Assembly (NCBI GenBank): GCA_963728395.1
Contig: CAVSJJ010000008.1
Span: 186,001 to 250,000, forward strand
Source: CAVSJJ01 sp963728395
GTDB taxonomy: Bacteria > Actinomycetota > Actinomycetes > Actinomycetales > Dermatophilaceae
Direction of reading: 5' to 3'
DNA length: 64,000 nucleotides
Below the pieces are notes generated by a model that was not told the DNA's origin, made no database searches, and saw only the letters and a program-made list of their open reading frames with translations. This document shows positions 1 through 8,771 of this stretch, in pieces. A program made the position numbers and the translations under genes. How positions within the stretch are numbered: position 1 is the first letter of the stretch; every line of letters begins with the position of its first letter.

Positions 1-321
1 CAACGCCGTCGTCACCCACCACCAGCGCAGGCGGTACAGCGCCCCCGGGAAGGTCCGGGCGAAGAACCGGGCGATGTCGGACCACGTCGAGGTATGCCGC
101 CCGCCCGCCGAGAGCCGCGCCCGCGCCAGCAGGGTCGAGAGGTAGGTGACGACCGAGGGATCCGGCGAGGCCGAGCGGACGACGGACAGGTGGGTCGACG
201 CGCGCTGGTAGAGGTCGAGGAGCTCGTCCGCCTCGGCGCCGGTCAGCCGATGCCGGCCGGCCAGCTCCTCCAGCCTCGCCCACTGCGCATGGTGTGCGGC
301 GACATAGGCATCGAGGTCCAC
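1..321 (-). CDS. SpoIIM-like membrane protein, N-terminal part (runs off left edge)
   Basis: The reverse strand from a GTG at 321 reads VDLDAYVAAHHAQWARLEEL and stays open for 107 codons to the window edge. The N-terminal stretch (helical, then DLYQRASTHLSVVRS at about 38-52) is the soluble start typical of the actinobacterial stage II sporulation protein M family. In that family this region precedes a multi-helix membrane domain, and the membrane part lies outside the window. These proteins are commonly encoded divergently from an RDD-domain gene and beside MoxR/DUF58 genes, and here the RDD gene is the divergent neighbour. The name comes from the family; a sporulation role is not implied. 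No Shine-Dalgarno is visible, and the start lies 6 nt after a -10-like TAGGGT, so leaderless translation is likely. Confidence 0.72.
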   Translation of the reverse strand, partial: MDLDAYVAAHHAQWARLEELAGRHRLTGAEADELLDLYQRASTHLSVVRSASPDPSVVTYLSTLLARARLSAGGRHTSTWSDIARFFARTFPGALYRLRWWWVTTAL

Positions 322-343
322 GCGCTCACCCTATGCTGCCGGT
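322..343. promoter_or_regulatory. Ultra-compact divergent promoter with overlapping -10 boxes
   Basis: Only 22 bp separate the two divergent start codons. They contain a plus-strand -10 TATGCT (332-337) followed by six bases and the GTG of the RDD gene. On the minus strand TAGGGT (328-333) is followed by six bases and the GTG of the SpoIIM-like gene. The two hexamers share the TA at 332-333, so polymerase could probably occupy only one side at a time. Promoter function is inferred from spacing. Confidence 0.6.
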
Positions 344-1183
344 GTGAGCGATACGGGCGCACCGACGGCATACCGCGGCTACGCCTCCGACGACATGGTC
401 ACCGGCGAGGGCGTCGCCGTCGAGCTCCCTGTCGCGACGGTGCTCGCCAGGGCCGGCGCCGGCATCCTCGACGTCCTCGTCGCGCTCGCGCTCCTCATCG
501 CGGCGGCCTTCGTCCTGCCGATCCTCGTGTCCGGGACCTCCGACGCCGTCGCCCGGACGATCGTGCTGCTGACGGTGATCGGGATCTTCGTGGCCGTGCC
601 CACGACGGTCGAGACGCTCACCCGAGGACGGACCCTCGGCAAGCTCGCGCTCGGCCTGCGGGTGGTCCGTGACGACGGGGGCCCGATCACGCTGCGGCAC
701 GCCCTGACCCGCGCGCTCGTCGGGTGGGTCGAGGTCTACCTCCTCCTCGGTGCTCCAGCCCTCGTCGCGGGCCTCATCCACCCCCGGACCAAGCGCCTCG
801 GCGACATGGCCGCCGGCACCTACGTCGTCAACCAGCGCGCGAAGATGAGGCTGCTGCCACCACCGGGTATGCCGCCCTTCCTCGCCCGGTGGAGCGCGGC
901 CGCCGACCTGGCCAGCCTCCCTCCGGGCCTGGCCATCGCGATCCGCCAGTTCCTCGGCCGCGCGCCGACCCTCAGCCCGCAGGCCCGGCACGAGCTCGGC
1001 GGCCGGCTGCTGCACGCGGCGCTTCCCTACGTCTCGCCGCCCCCACCCGCCGGCGTCCATCCCGAGTACATCCTCGCGGCGATCATCGCCGACCGGCGCC
1101 GGCGCGACCTCGACCGGCTCTGGCGTGAGGAGCAGCGCCGGGCGGCCCTCCTGCCACCGGACCCGCTCGGCCGGGTCCGCTGA
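344..1183 (+). CDS. RDD family membrane protein
   Basis: A 279-residue protein with an RDD domain: LARAGAGILD at about 34-43 holds the family Arg and Asp in the first helix, and the RTLGKLALGLRVV loop at 96-108 and KRLGDMAAGTYVV at 150-162 match the family's later conserved stretches. Three hydrophobic segments lie near 40-62, 72-90 and 124-144. A soluble C-terminal tail of roughly 110 residues ends in an Arg-rich helix. RDD proteins are poorly defined; some act in ion exchange or transport. The GTG start is supported by TATGCT six bases upstream and the absence of any Shine-Dalgarno. The divergent SpoIIM-like neighbour is the usual partner in actinobacteria. The gene is followed by the first copy of the palindromic 79-bp repeat. 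Confidence 0.85.
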   Translation: MSDTGAPTAYRGYASDDMVTGEGVAVELPVATVLARAGAGILDVLVALALLIAAAFVLPILVSGTSDAVARTIVLLTVIGIFVAVPTTVETLTRGRTLGKLALGLRVVRDDGGPITLRHALTRALVGWVEVYLLLGAPALVAGLIHPRTKRLGDMAAGTYVVNQRAKMRLLPPPGMPPFLARWSAAADLASLPPGLAIAIRQFLGRAPTLSPQARHELGGRLLHAALPYVSPPPPAGVHPEYILAAIIADRRRRDLDRLWREEQRRAALLPPDPLGRVR

Positions 1184-1257
1184 GCGGCCGGGGCGACGGC
1201 GCGCGCGGGCGGATCCACCGACCGCCAGGAGCCAGCGGGCCGGGATCGGTCACCTCG

Positions 1258-1336
1258 TCGACGAACAGGTTGCTGCAGGGCGGGGGTGTTGCAACACCAC
1301 CGTTCTGCTGCAACCTCTGCTAGCAGAGGTTCGTGC
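1258..1336. repeat. 79-bp bipartite palindromic repeat, copy 1
   Basis: The first of three equal-length copies (others at 18875-18953 and 21360-21438). Bases 1267-1316 form a 50-bp inverted repeat with no loop (25-bp arms centred on TGTTGCAACA), with two mismatches and two G-T pairs. It runs into a second perfect palindrome, AACCTCTGCTAGCAGAGGTT, whose first five bases are shared with the end of the first. It lies between the convergent RDD and add genes, so it may also end transcription from both sides. Confidence 0.85.
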
Positions 1337-1371
1337 AGGCGCGGCGCGGCGCGGGGCGGGGGCGGCGGGGG

Positions 1372-2502
1372 TCAGGCGTCGGCGCCGAGGGCGGCATACC
1401 CGGGCTTGACGACGTCGGTGATGATGGCCAGCCGCTCGTCGAACGGGATGAACGCCGACTTCATCGCGTTGATCGTCGCCCAGCGCAGGTCCTCGAGGGA
1501 CCAGCCGGCCTCCTCGACGAGCAGCCACATCTCCCGCGACATCGACGTGCCGCTCATCAGCCGGTTGTCGGTGTTGACCGTCACCCGGAACCGCAGCCGG
1601 GCCAGCAGGGTGATCGGGTGCAGCGCGATCGACGGGGCGGCACCGGTCTGGACGTTGCTGCTCGGGCACATCTCGAGCGGGATCCTTCGGTCCCGGACGT
1701 ATGCCGCGAGGAGCCCGAGGGAGACCGACTCCGGGTCCGCGTCCAGCGCCGCCAGGTCATCGGTCGCCGGCCGCCCGTCGACGGTGATGTCGTCGACGAT
1801 CCGGACCCCGTGGCCGAGCCGGTCGGCGCCGCACCATTGGATGGCCTCCCAGATGCTCGGCAGCCCGAAGGCTTCGCCCGCGTGGATCGTGAAGTGGGCG
1901 TTCTCGCGCCGAAGGTACTCGAAGGCGTCGAGATGCCGGCTCGGCGGGAAGCCCGCCTCGGCCCCGGCGATGTCGAAGCCGGCCACGCCCTCGTCGCGGT
2001 AGCGGACGGCGAGCCGGGCGATCTCGGTGCTCATCGCGGCATGCCGCATCGCGGTGAGCAGCGCGGCCATCCGGATCGGCGTCCCCGCGGCCGCCGCCTC
2101 CCGCTCGCCGTCCCGGAAGCCGGCGACGACGGCCTCGACGACCTCCTCGAGCGAGAGGCCCCGCTCGATGTGCAGCTCGGGGGCGAAGCGCGACTCGGCA
2201 TAGACGACGCCGTCGGCGGCGAGGTCGAGCGCGCACTCCTTCGCGACCCGGTGCAGCTGCTCCCGGGTCTGCATGACCGCGACGGTGTGGGCGAAGGTCT
2301 CGAGGTAGCGCTCGAGCGACCCGGAGTCGGCGCTGTCCCGGAACCACGTGCCCAGCGCGGCCGGGTCGTGGGTCGGGAGCGCGTCGTAGCCGACCTCGTC
2401 GGCGAGCTCGACGATCGTCGCGGGGCGCAGCCCTCCGTCGAGGTGGTCGTGGAGCAGTGCCTTGGGTGCGCGGGCGACGGCCTCGGCCGTGGGAACGGTC
2501 AT
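1372..2502 (-). CDS. add: Adenosine deaminase
   Basis: Converts adenosine (and deoxyadenosine) to inosine and ammonia in purine salvage, in the cytosol. The 376-residue length is normal for the family. Visible metal and catalytic motifs are HDHLDGG at 18-24 (first two zinc histidines), ESRFAPELH near 103, HAGE at 207-210 (zinc His and catalytic Glu), LGHGVRI with the general-base His near 228, and CPSSNVQTG followed by NTDNRLMSGT with the zinc Asp. The ATG lies three bases after the deoA stop, so the two are co-translated. With cdd and deoA upstream it forms a nucleoside catabolism operon. Confidence 0.95.
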   Translation of the reverse strand: MTVPTAEAVARAPKALLHDHLDGGLRPATIVELADEVGYDALPTHDPAALGTWFRDSADSGSLERYLETFAHTVAVMQTREQLHRVAKECALDLAADGVVYAESRFAPELHIERGLSLEEVVEAVVAGFRDGEREAAAAGTPIRMAALLTAMRHAAMSTEIARLAVRYRDEGVAGFDIAGAEAGFPPSRHLDAFEYLRRENAHFTIHAGEAFGLPSIWEAIQWCGADRLGHGVRIVDDITVDGRPATDDLAALDADPESVSLGLLAAYVRDRRIPLEMCPSSNVQTGAAPSIALHPITLLARLRFRVTVNTDNRLMSGTSMSREMWLLVEEAGWSLEDLRWATINAMKSAFIPFDERLAIITDVVKPGYAALGADA

Positions 2503-2505
2503 GAG

Positions 2506-3795
<1,290 letters not shown>

Positions 3796-3876
3796 CCGGC
3801 CATCATCACAGATCGGGGTCACCCCTCGTCACCGGCCCGGGCCTCGTGCCCGACGGCCCTCGGTGAGGGGCCCGCG

Positions 3877-4278
3877 TCAGGCGAGGTTGTCCCGCCCGAA
3901 GGCCTGCGGCAGGACCTCGCGCATCGGCAGCACGCCCTCCGGTGTCAGGAGGAGACACTCGGGTCCGCCGTTCTCCCAGAGCAGCTGGCGGCAGCGACCG
4001 CAGGGCATGAGGGCGGCGCCCCCGCCGTCGACGCAGGCGACGGCGACCAGCCGCCCCCCACCGGTGGCATGGAGCTGGCTGACCATGCCGCACTCGGCGC
4101 ACAGCCCGACGCCGTAGGCGGCGTTCTCGACGTTGCAGCCGCTGACGACCCGGCCGTCGTCGACGAGCCCGGCGACCCCGACGGGGTAGCGCGAGTACGG
4201 CGCGTAGGAACGGGCGAGCATCGCGACGGCGGCCTCGTGGAGCGCGGTCCAGTCGACGGTGGGTGCGGTCTGGGTCAC
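3877..4278 (-). CDS. cdd: Cytidine deaminase
   Basis: Hydrolyses cytidine/deoxycytidine to uridine/deoxyuridine, feeding the downstream phosphorylase. It has 133 residues, the size of the homotetrameric class with three zinc cysteines. The substrate loop GCNVENAAYG at 47-56 precedes CAEC at 60-63 (zinc Cys and catalytic Glu), and PCGRC at 92-96 supplies the other two cysteines. The GTG start overlaps the stop of the M20 hydrolase by four bases (GTGA), indicating translational coupling. A much longer in-frame extension exists upstream, but it only reads the M20 gene out of frame. Confidence 0.95.
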   Translation of the reverse strand: MTQTAPTVDWTALHEAAVAMLARSYAPYSRYPVGVAGLVDDGRVVSGCNVENAAYGVGLCAECGMVSQLHATGGGRLVAVACVDGGGAALMPCGRCRQLLWENGGPECLLLTPEGVLPMREVLPQAFGRDNLA

Positions 4279-5501
4279 GGGCGCTCCGGGGTGGTGAGGG
4301 TCGGGTCGGCGTCGACCTTGACCCGGTCGGCGATGACGACGGCGGCGAGCAGGCTCGCGGCCGCGACGACGGCGTCCTCGTCGACGACGAGGTCGCCCTG
4401 GTGCAGATCGAACGTCGGTCCGCCCGGCGTGCGGGTGCCGAGCCGGGCCATGGCGCCGGGTGCGTGCGCGAGGTACCACGAGAAGTCCTCGCCACCCAGC
4501 GACTGGGCCGTGCCGACCGGAGCGAGCCTCGCCCCGAGGGCGGCCTGCTTGAGCGCGGCGACGGCGTCGACCTGGTTGACGACCGGCGGGACGCCCTTGA
4601 CCCGCTCGAGGCGGGCCTGCACGGCATACGGCGAGACGACGTCCGCGACGATCTCCTCGAGCAGCGGTCCGACGGTGAGCCAGGCGTGGGCGTCGAGCAT
4701 GCGCAGGGTCCCCGCGCACTCGCCGCTGCTCGGGATGACGTTGGCGGCCTTCCCGGCATGGATGGTGCCCCAGACGAGGGAGGCACCACTGCGCGGGTCG
4801 AGGCGCCGGGAGAGGACGGCCGGCATCTCGGTGACGACCTTGGCCAGGGCGTAGGTGAGGTCCTGGGTCAGCTGCGGCCGGGAGGTGTGCCCGCCCTTGC
4901 CGTGGACGAAGACGCGCAGGTGGTCGCTCGCCGCGGTGATCGGCCCGACCCGCAGGCCGACCTGACCGACATCGAGGCTGGGGTCGCAGTGGACGGCAAA
5001 GACGACGTCGACGTCGTCCATCGCGCCGTGGACGATGGCGTCGTGGGCGCCGCCGGGGATGAGCTCCTCGGCCGCCTGGAAGATCGCCCGGACGCCGATG
5101 CCCCGTTCGCGCAGCCCGTCCTCCTGCGCCTTGAGGGCGAGCACCGCACCGACGAGGCCGGAGGTGTGCAGGTCGTGGCCGCAGGCATGGCAGACGCCGT
5201 CGACGCCGGAGGCGAAGGGCAGCCCGGTCCGCTCGCGGACCGGCAGCGCGTCGAGGTCGGCCCGCAGCGCCACCCGGTATGCCGCCTGCTCGGCCCCGAG
5301 GTCGGCGATCAGTCCGGTGCCGGGCAGCCGCCGCACGGCGACCCCGGCGCTCTCGAGGCGCTCGGCGACGATCGCCGTCGTCCGGGACTCCTCGCGGGAG
5401 AGCTCGGGGTGGGCATGCAGGTCGCGCCGCAGCGCGACGAGCTCGTCTGCCATCGCGGAGACGCCGGCCCGCAGGTCGGCGAGGAGGGAGTCGTCAGTCA
5501 T
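4275..5501 (-). CDS. M20 family amidohydrolase (IAA-amino acid hydrolase/carboxypeptidase type)
   Basis: A metal-dependent hydrolase of N-acyl or amidated amino acids, 408 residues from ATG 5501. It starts MTDDSLLADLRAGVSAMADE, and HAHPELS (about 33-39) is the usual N-terminal signature. The metal-binding segment GVCHACGHDLHTSGL near 103-117 carries the Cys and two His of the aminoacylase-1-like (M20D) subgroup. EELIPGGAHDAI near 148 has the catalytic Glu pair, and GGEDFSW near 356 the late metal ligand region. A GTG at 5513 is an alternative start. TAAGGT lies ten bases before the ATG. It heads the cdd-deoA-add operon; its exact substrate and link to nucleosides are unclear. Confidence 0.86.
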   Translation of the reverse strand: MTDDSLLADLRAGVSAMADELVALRRDLHAHPELSREESRTTAIVAERLESAGVAVRRLPGTGLIADLGAEQAAYRVALRADLDALPVRERTGLPFASGVDGVCHACGHDLHTSGLVGAVLALKAQEDGLRERGIGVRAIFQAAEELIPGGAHDAIVHGAMDDVDVVFAVHCDPSLDVGQVGLRVGPITAASDHLRVFVHGKGGHTSRPQLTQDLTYALAKVVTEMPAVLSRRLDPRSGASLVWGTIHAGKAANVIPSSGECAGTLRMLDAHAWLTVGPLLEEIVADVVSPYAVQARLERVKGVPPVVNQVDAVAALKQAALGARLAPVGTAQSLGGEDFSWYLAHAPGAMARLGTRTPGGPTFDLHQGDLVVDEDAVVAAASLLAAVVIADRVKVDADPTLTTPERP

Positions 5502-5573
5502 CTCAGTGGGCACCTTACCCGCGCCCCGGTCCCGCCCGCCCCGGGCCGGCGTGCTTCGCGGTCGGGGACGCGG

Positions 5574-6074
5574 TCAGGCGCTCGCGGCGGGCTGCTCACC
5601 CTCGACGAGGGTGGCCCGGTGTCGCTCCCAGCGCTCGGCGATCTCGGCCATCTCGCCGCTGACGAAGCGGAGGAACTCGAGGCTGAGGGCGATCCGAGCG
5701 GTTGCGCGCTGCCCGTCGACCATCTCGACGCCCTCGGCGAGGGCCGCCGTGATCGGGGCGTAGATCTGGTCGGTGCGGAGCAAGACGTCGTGCCAGGCGT
5801 CCTCGGCGACGATGAAGACGTCGCGGCGGGTGCCGCGCGGGCGCTCGCGTCGGATCCAGCCGACCTGCTCGAGGTAGCCGACGGCCCCGGACACCGCCGA
5901 GGGGCTGATCTCGAGCGACTCGGCGAGCTCGGCCGCCGTCATCCGCCCGCTCTCGGTGGCCAGGAGCGCCGCGAAGGCCCGCGACGGCTGGAGCGCCATG
6001 CCCGAGTTCGCCAGGGCCCCGCCGAGGCGGTCGACGAACCGGTGCACCTCGGGGTGCTCGGGTCGATCGGCCAT
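5574..6074 (-). CDS. GbsR/MarR-type transcriptional regulator
   Basis: A 166-residue winged-helix protein. Residues about 45-85 (ESGRMTAAELAESLEIS then PSAVSGAVGYLEQVGWIRR) form the helix-turn-helix and the turn to the wing (RERPRGTRRDVF). The C-terminal helical half resembles GbsR-like dimerisation regions. It is divergent from an ABC exporter pair, with its start only 53 bp from theirs, so it very likely controls the exporter and itself. A -10 TAAAGT lies six bases before its ATG, with no Shine-Dalgarno, suggesting a leaderless transcript. The inducing ligand cannot be told from sequence. Confidence 0.87.
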   Translation of the reverse strand: MADRPEHPEVHRFVDRLGGALANSGMALQPSRAFAALLATESGRMTAAELAESLEISPSAVSGAVGYLEQVGWIRRERPRGTRRDVFIVAEDAWHDVLLRTDQIYAPITAALAEGVEMVDGQRATARIALSLEFLRFVSGEMAEIAERWERHRATLVEGEQPAASA

Positions 6075-6080
6075 GAGGCG

Positions 6081-6120
6081 ACTTTACAACATTCAGAGAT
6101 TTCTGAAAATGATGTAGGCT
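6081..6120. promoter_or_regulatory. Divergent promoters flanking a MarR-type operator
   Basis: An AT-rich island in a GC-rich region. Minus-strand -10 TAAAGT (complement of 6081-6086) sits six bases before the regulator start. Plus-strand -10 TAGGCT (6115-6120) sits seven bases before the ABC gene ATG. Between them lies the inverted repeat TTCAGA-GATT-TCTGAA (6092-6107), placed where a bound dimer would block both promoters. Operator function is inferred from symmetry and position. Confidence 0.65.
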
Positions 6121-6127
6121 GCGACGC

Positions 6128-7048
6128 ATGACCGATGTCATCGTCACCTCCGGCCTGCGCAAGTCGTTCGGTCCCACCGTGGCACTCGACGGCCTCGACC
6201 TGACCGTCCGCGAGGGGGAGATCCACGGGTTCCTCGGCCCGAACGGCGCCGGCAAGTCCACGACGATCCGGGTCCTGCTCGGACTCATCCGGGCCGACGG
6301 CGGCTCGGCGACCCTGCTCGGCGGGGACCCGTGGCGGGAGGCGACGAGCCTCCATCGCCAGGTCGCCTACGTCCCGGGCGATGTCCTCCTCTGGCCCAAC
6401 CTCACCGGCGGGGAGGTCATCGACCTGCTCGCCCGGCTGCGCGGCGGCATCGACGAGACCCGCCGGGCCCACCTGCTCGAGGTCTTCGAGCTCGACCCGA
6501 CGAAGAAGGGCCGGTCCTACTCCAAGGGCAACCGGCAGAAGGTCGCCCTCGTCGCCGCCCTCGCCTCCGACGCCCCGCTTCTCGTCCTCGACGAGCCGAC
6601 GTCGGGCCTCGACCCGCTCATGGAGAACGTCTTCCAGACCGAGCTGCGCCGGGTCCGTGAGCAGGGCCGCACGGTGCTGCTCTCGAGCCACATGCTCGCC
6701 GAGGTGGAGAAGGCCTGCGACCGGGTGAGCATCGTACGCAACGGCGTCATCGTCGACAGTGGCTCCCTCGCCGAGCTGCGCCACCTCACCCGCACCACCG
6801 TGCGGGCCACCGTCACGACTCCCCCGACCGCCGCGGACCTGGCCGACTGGCCGGGCGTCCACGACGCCCGGGTCATCGGGTCCGAGGTGCACTGCGCCGT
6901 CGACACGGCCCGGGTCGGCGCGACGATCACCCGGCTCGACGCGAGCGGCATCACCGCCCTCACCGTCCAGCCGCCCACCCTCGAGGAGCTCTTCCTCGAG
7001 CGGTACCACGACGAGGTGCCCTCGGTCCCCGTCCCGTCCGAGGTCTGA
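6128..7048 (+). CDS. ABC transporter ATP-binding protein (drug/polyketide-exporter type)
   Basis: A 306-residue nucleotide-binding subunit. Walker A is GPNGAGKST at about 38-46; the signature is the variant YSKGNRQKV at about 137-145 rather than LSGGQ; Walker B plus D-loop is LVLDEPTSGLDP at about 155-166; the switch His is in SSHMLAEVE near 190. The SKGNRQK variant is typical of actinobacterial exporters that pair with a 12-helix permease. The C-terminal 90 residues form an accessory domain ending before EELFLERYHDEV. The permease begins 12 bp downstream. Expression is probably under the divergent GbsR/MarR regulator. The substrate is unknown. Confidence 0.92.
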   Translation: MTDVIVTSGLRKSFGPTVALDGLDLTVREGEIHGFLGPNGAGKSTTIRVLLGLIRADGGSATLLGGDPWREATSLHRQVAYVPGDVLLWPNLTGGEVIDLLARLRGGIDETRRAHLLEVFELDPTKKGRSYSKGNRQKVALVAALASDAPLLVLDEPTSGLDPLMENVFQTELRRVREQGRTVLLSSHMLAEVEKACDRVSIVRNGVIVDSGSLAELRHLTRTTVRATVTTPPTAADLADWPGVHDARVIGSEVHCAVDTARVGATITRLDASGITALTVQPPTLEELFLERYHDEVPSVPVPSEV

Positions 7049-7060
7049 GAGGGACCGGTT

Positions 7061-8695
7061 ATGACGACGTTGACCGCACCGCGGACCGGCCTCGCCGTGC
7101 GCAGCGAGCTCGCCGGGACGATGGCGCTGTTCCGGCTGGCCTGGCGCCGCGACCGGGTCCTCATCCCGGCGAGCGCCGTCGGCCTCACCGTGCTCTCCGT
7201 CGGCTCGGCGCAGGCGACCCTCGCGCTCTACCCCACCGCCGAGTCGGTGCAGACGGGTCTGGCCGACCTGTTCACCAACCCCGCCATCACGGCGCTCTAC
7301 GGCCCGATCGCCTCGCCGACGCCCGACGCGATGGCGGTCATCAAGACGATCATGCTCGGCGCCGTCGCCCTCGGGATCCTCGCCTACGCCGTCGTCCGGC
7401 GCCACACCCGCACCGAGGAGGAGGAGGGCCGCTTCGAGCTGCTCGGCTCCGGCGTCGTCGGCCGCTGGGCGCCGCTGACGGCCGCGATGCTCCTCTCGAG
7501 CAGCAGCGTCGTCGCGATCTCGCTCATCTCGACGCTCGGCCTGACCGCGATCGGCATGGACGTGACCGGCTCGCTCGCCGTCGGGGTTGCCTGGATGATC
7601 GCCGGCCTGTTCATGGTCGGCGTCACCGCCGTCGCCGCCCAGTTGACGACGACGGCACGCGGCTGCGCCGGGATCTCGTTCGGTGTCCTCGCGGCGGCCT
7701 TCATCATCCGGGCCACCGGCGACTCGGCCACGTCCGACGCGGGCGCGAACCTCAGCTGGTTCTCCCCCCTCGGCTGGTCGATCAAGGTCTCCGCGTACGG
7801 GCAGAACCGGATCTGGCTGCTCCTGCCCACCCTCGTCCTGGCCGGCGCCCTCGTCGCCGCCGCCTTCGTCCTCCTCCAGCGGCGTGACCTCGGCGCCGGC
7901 CTGCTCGCCGGACGGCCGGGTACCGCCCGGGCCGGACGCAGCCTGTCCTCGACCCTCGGGCTGTCGTGGCGGATCAACCGGCCGAGCGTCATCGGCTGGA
8001 CGGTGCTCGCGGCGGTCCTTGCCGCCGTCCTCGGCAACCTCGTCGGCGCGGTGGGCGACCTGACGACCAACCCGACGGTCAGGCAGATGCTCGAGTCGCT
8101 CGGCGGGAGCGCCGGCACCCTCGAGGACATCTTCTTCACGACCGAGCTGCGCTTCGCCGCCGCGGCGGCGACGGCGGCCGGGATCTCGGCGGCGCTGCGG
8201 GCGGCGAGCGAGGAACGGCTCACCCATGCCGAGGTCCTCCTGTCCGGGCCGGTGTCGCGGCAGCGGTTCTACGCCTCCCATGCCCTGGCCGCCGTTCTCC
8301 TGCCCACGTGGATCATGACCGTCATCGGCCTGGTCGCGGGCGCGGTCGGCCAGCGCATGGACACCGCGGCACCCGGGCCGGGCGAGCTCGTCCTCGCCGC
8401 GCTGTCGACGCTGCCGGCGGTCTGGCTCGTCATCGGGGCCACGCTGCTGCTGTTCGGCCTGGCCAACCGGTGGGCGGCTCTCGGCTGGGGTGTCCTGGCC
8501 GCGACCTTCCTCCTCGCCGAGTTCGGCGGCCTCATGCGGCTGCCGCAGTGGCTCATCGACCTCTCGCCGTACGTCCACCTCTCGCAGCTGCCGGGAGGTC
8601 GCTTCGCCGCGACCGGAGCCGTCGTCATGACGGCGCTCGGCGCGCTCACCGTCCTCGCCGGCGGCGCCCTCTTCCGGAGACGCGACATCGGCTGA
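7061..8695 (+). CDS. ABC transporter permease, large duplicated type
   Basis: A 544-residue membrane protein with about 12 hydrophobic segments arranged as two similar halves joined near residue 290. This is the architecture of permeases that partner SKGNRQK-type ATPases in antibiotic export. Each half has a cytoplasmic loop with a THTEEEEGR- or LTHAEVLLS-like acidic/basic stretch (RRHTRTEEEEGRFELLGSG near 111-129; SEERLTHAEVLLSGPVSR near 383-400). These coupling-loop repeats support an internal duplication. It starts 12 bp after the ATPase, with a GAGAGGGA ribosome site. No substrate can be assigned; a role in resistance or metabolite export is an inference. Confidence 0.88.
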   Translation: MTTLTAPRTGLAVRSELAGTMALFRLAWRRDRVLIPASAVGLTVLSVGSAQATLALYPTAESVQTGLADLFTNPAITALYGPIASPTPDAMAVIKTIMLGAVALGILAYAVVRRHTRTEEEEGRFELLGSGVVGRWAPLTAAMLLSSSSVVAISLISTLGLTAIGMDVTGSLAVGVAWMIAGLFMVGVTAVAAQLTTTARGCAGISFGVLAAAFIIRATGDSATSDAGANLSWFSPLGWSIKVSAYGQNRIWLLLPTLVLAGALVAAAFVLLQRRDLGAGLLAGRPGTARAGRSLSSTLGLSWRINRPSVIGWTVLAAVLAAVLGNLVGAVGDLTTNPTVRQMLESLGGSAGTLEDIFFTTELRFAAAAATAAGISAALRAASEERLTHAEVLLSGPVSRQRFYASHALAAVLLPTWIMTVIGLVAGAVGQRMDTAAPGPGELVLAALSTLPAVWLVIGATLLLFGLANRWAALGWGVLAATFLLAEFGGLMRLPQWLIDLSPYVHLSQLPGGRFAATGAVVMTALGALTVLAGGALFRRRDIG

Positions 8696-8771
8696 GGCTG
8701 CCCGGGGCGGCGCGTGCGCATGCCGTAGCGTGGCGCCGGCGGGCCGGTCCCGCCGAGCCCGAGGAGTCCGT

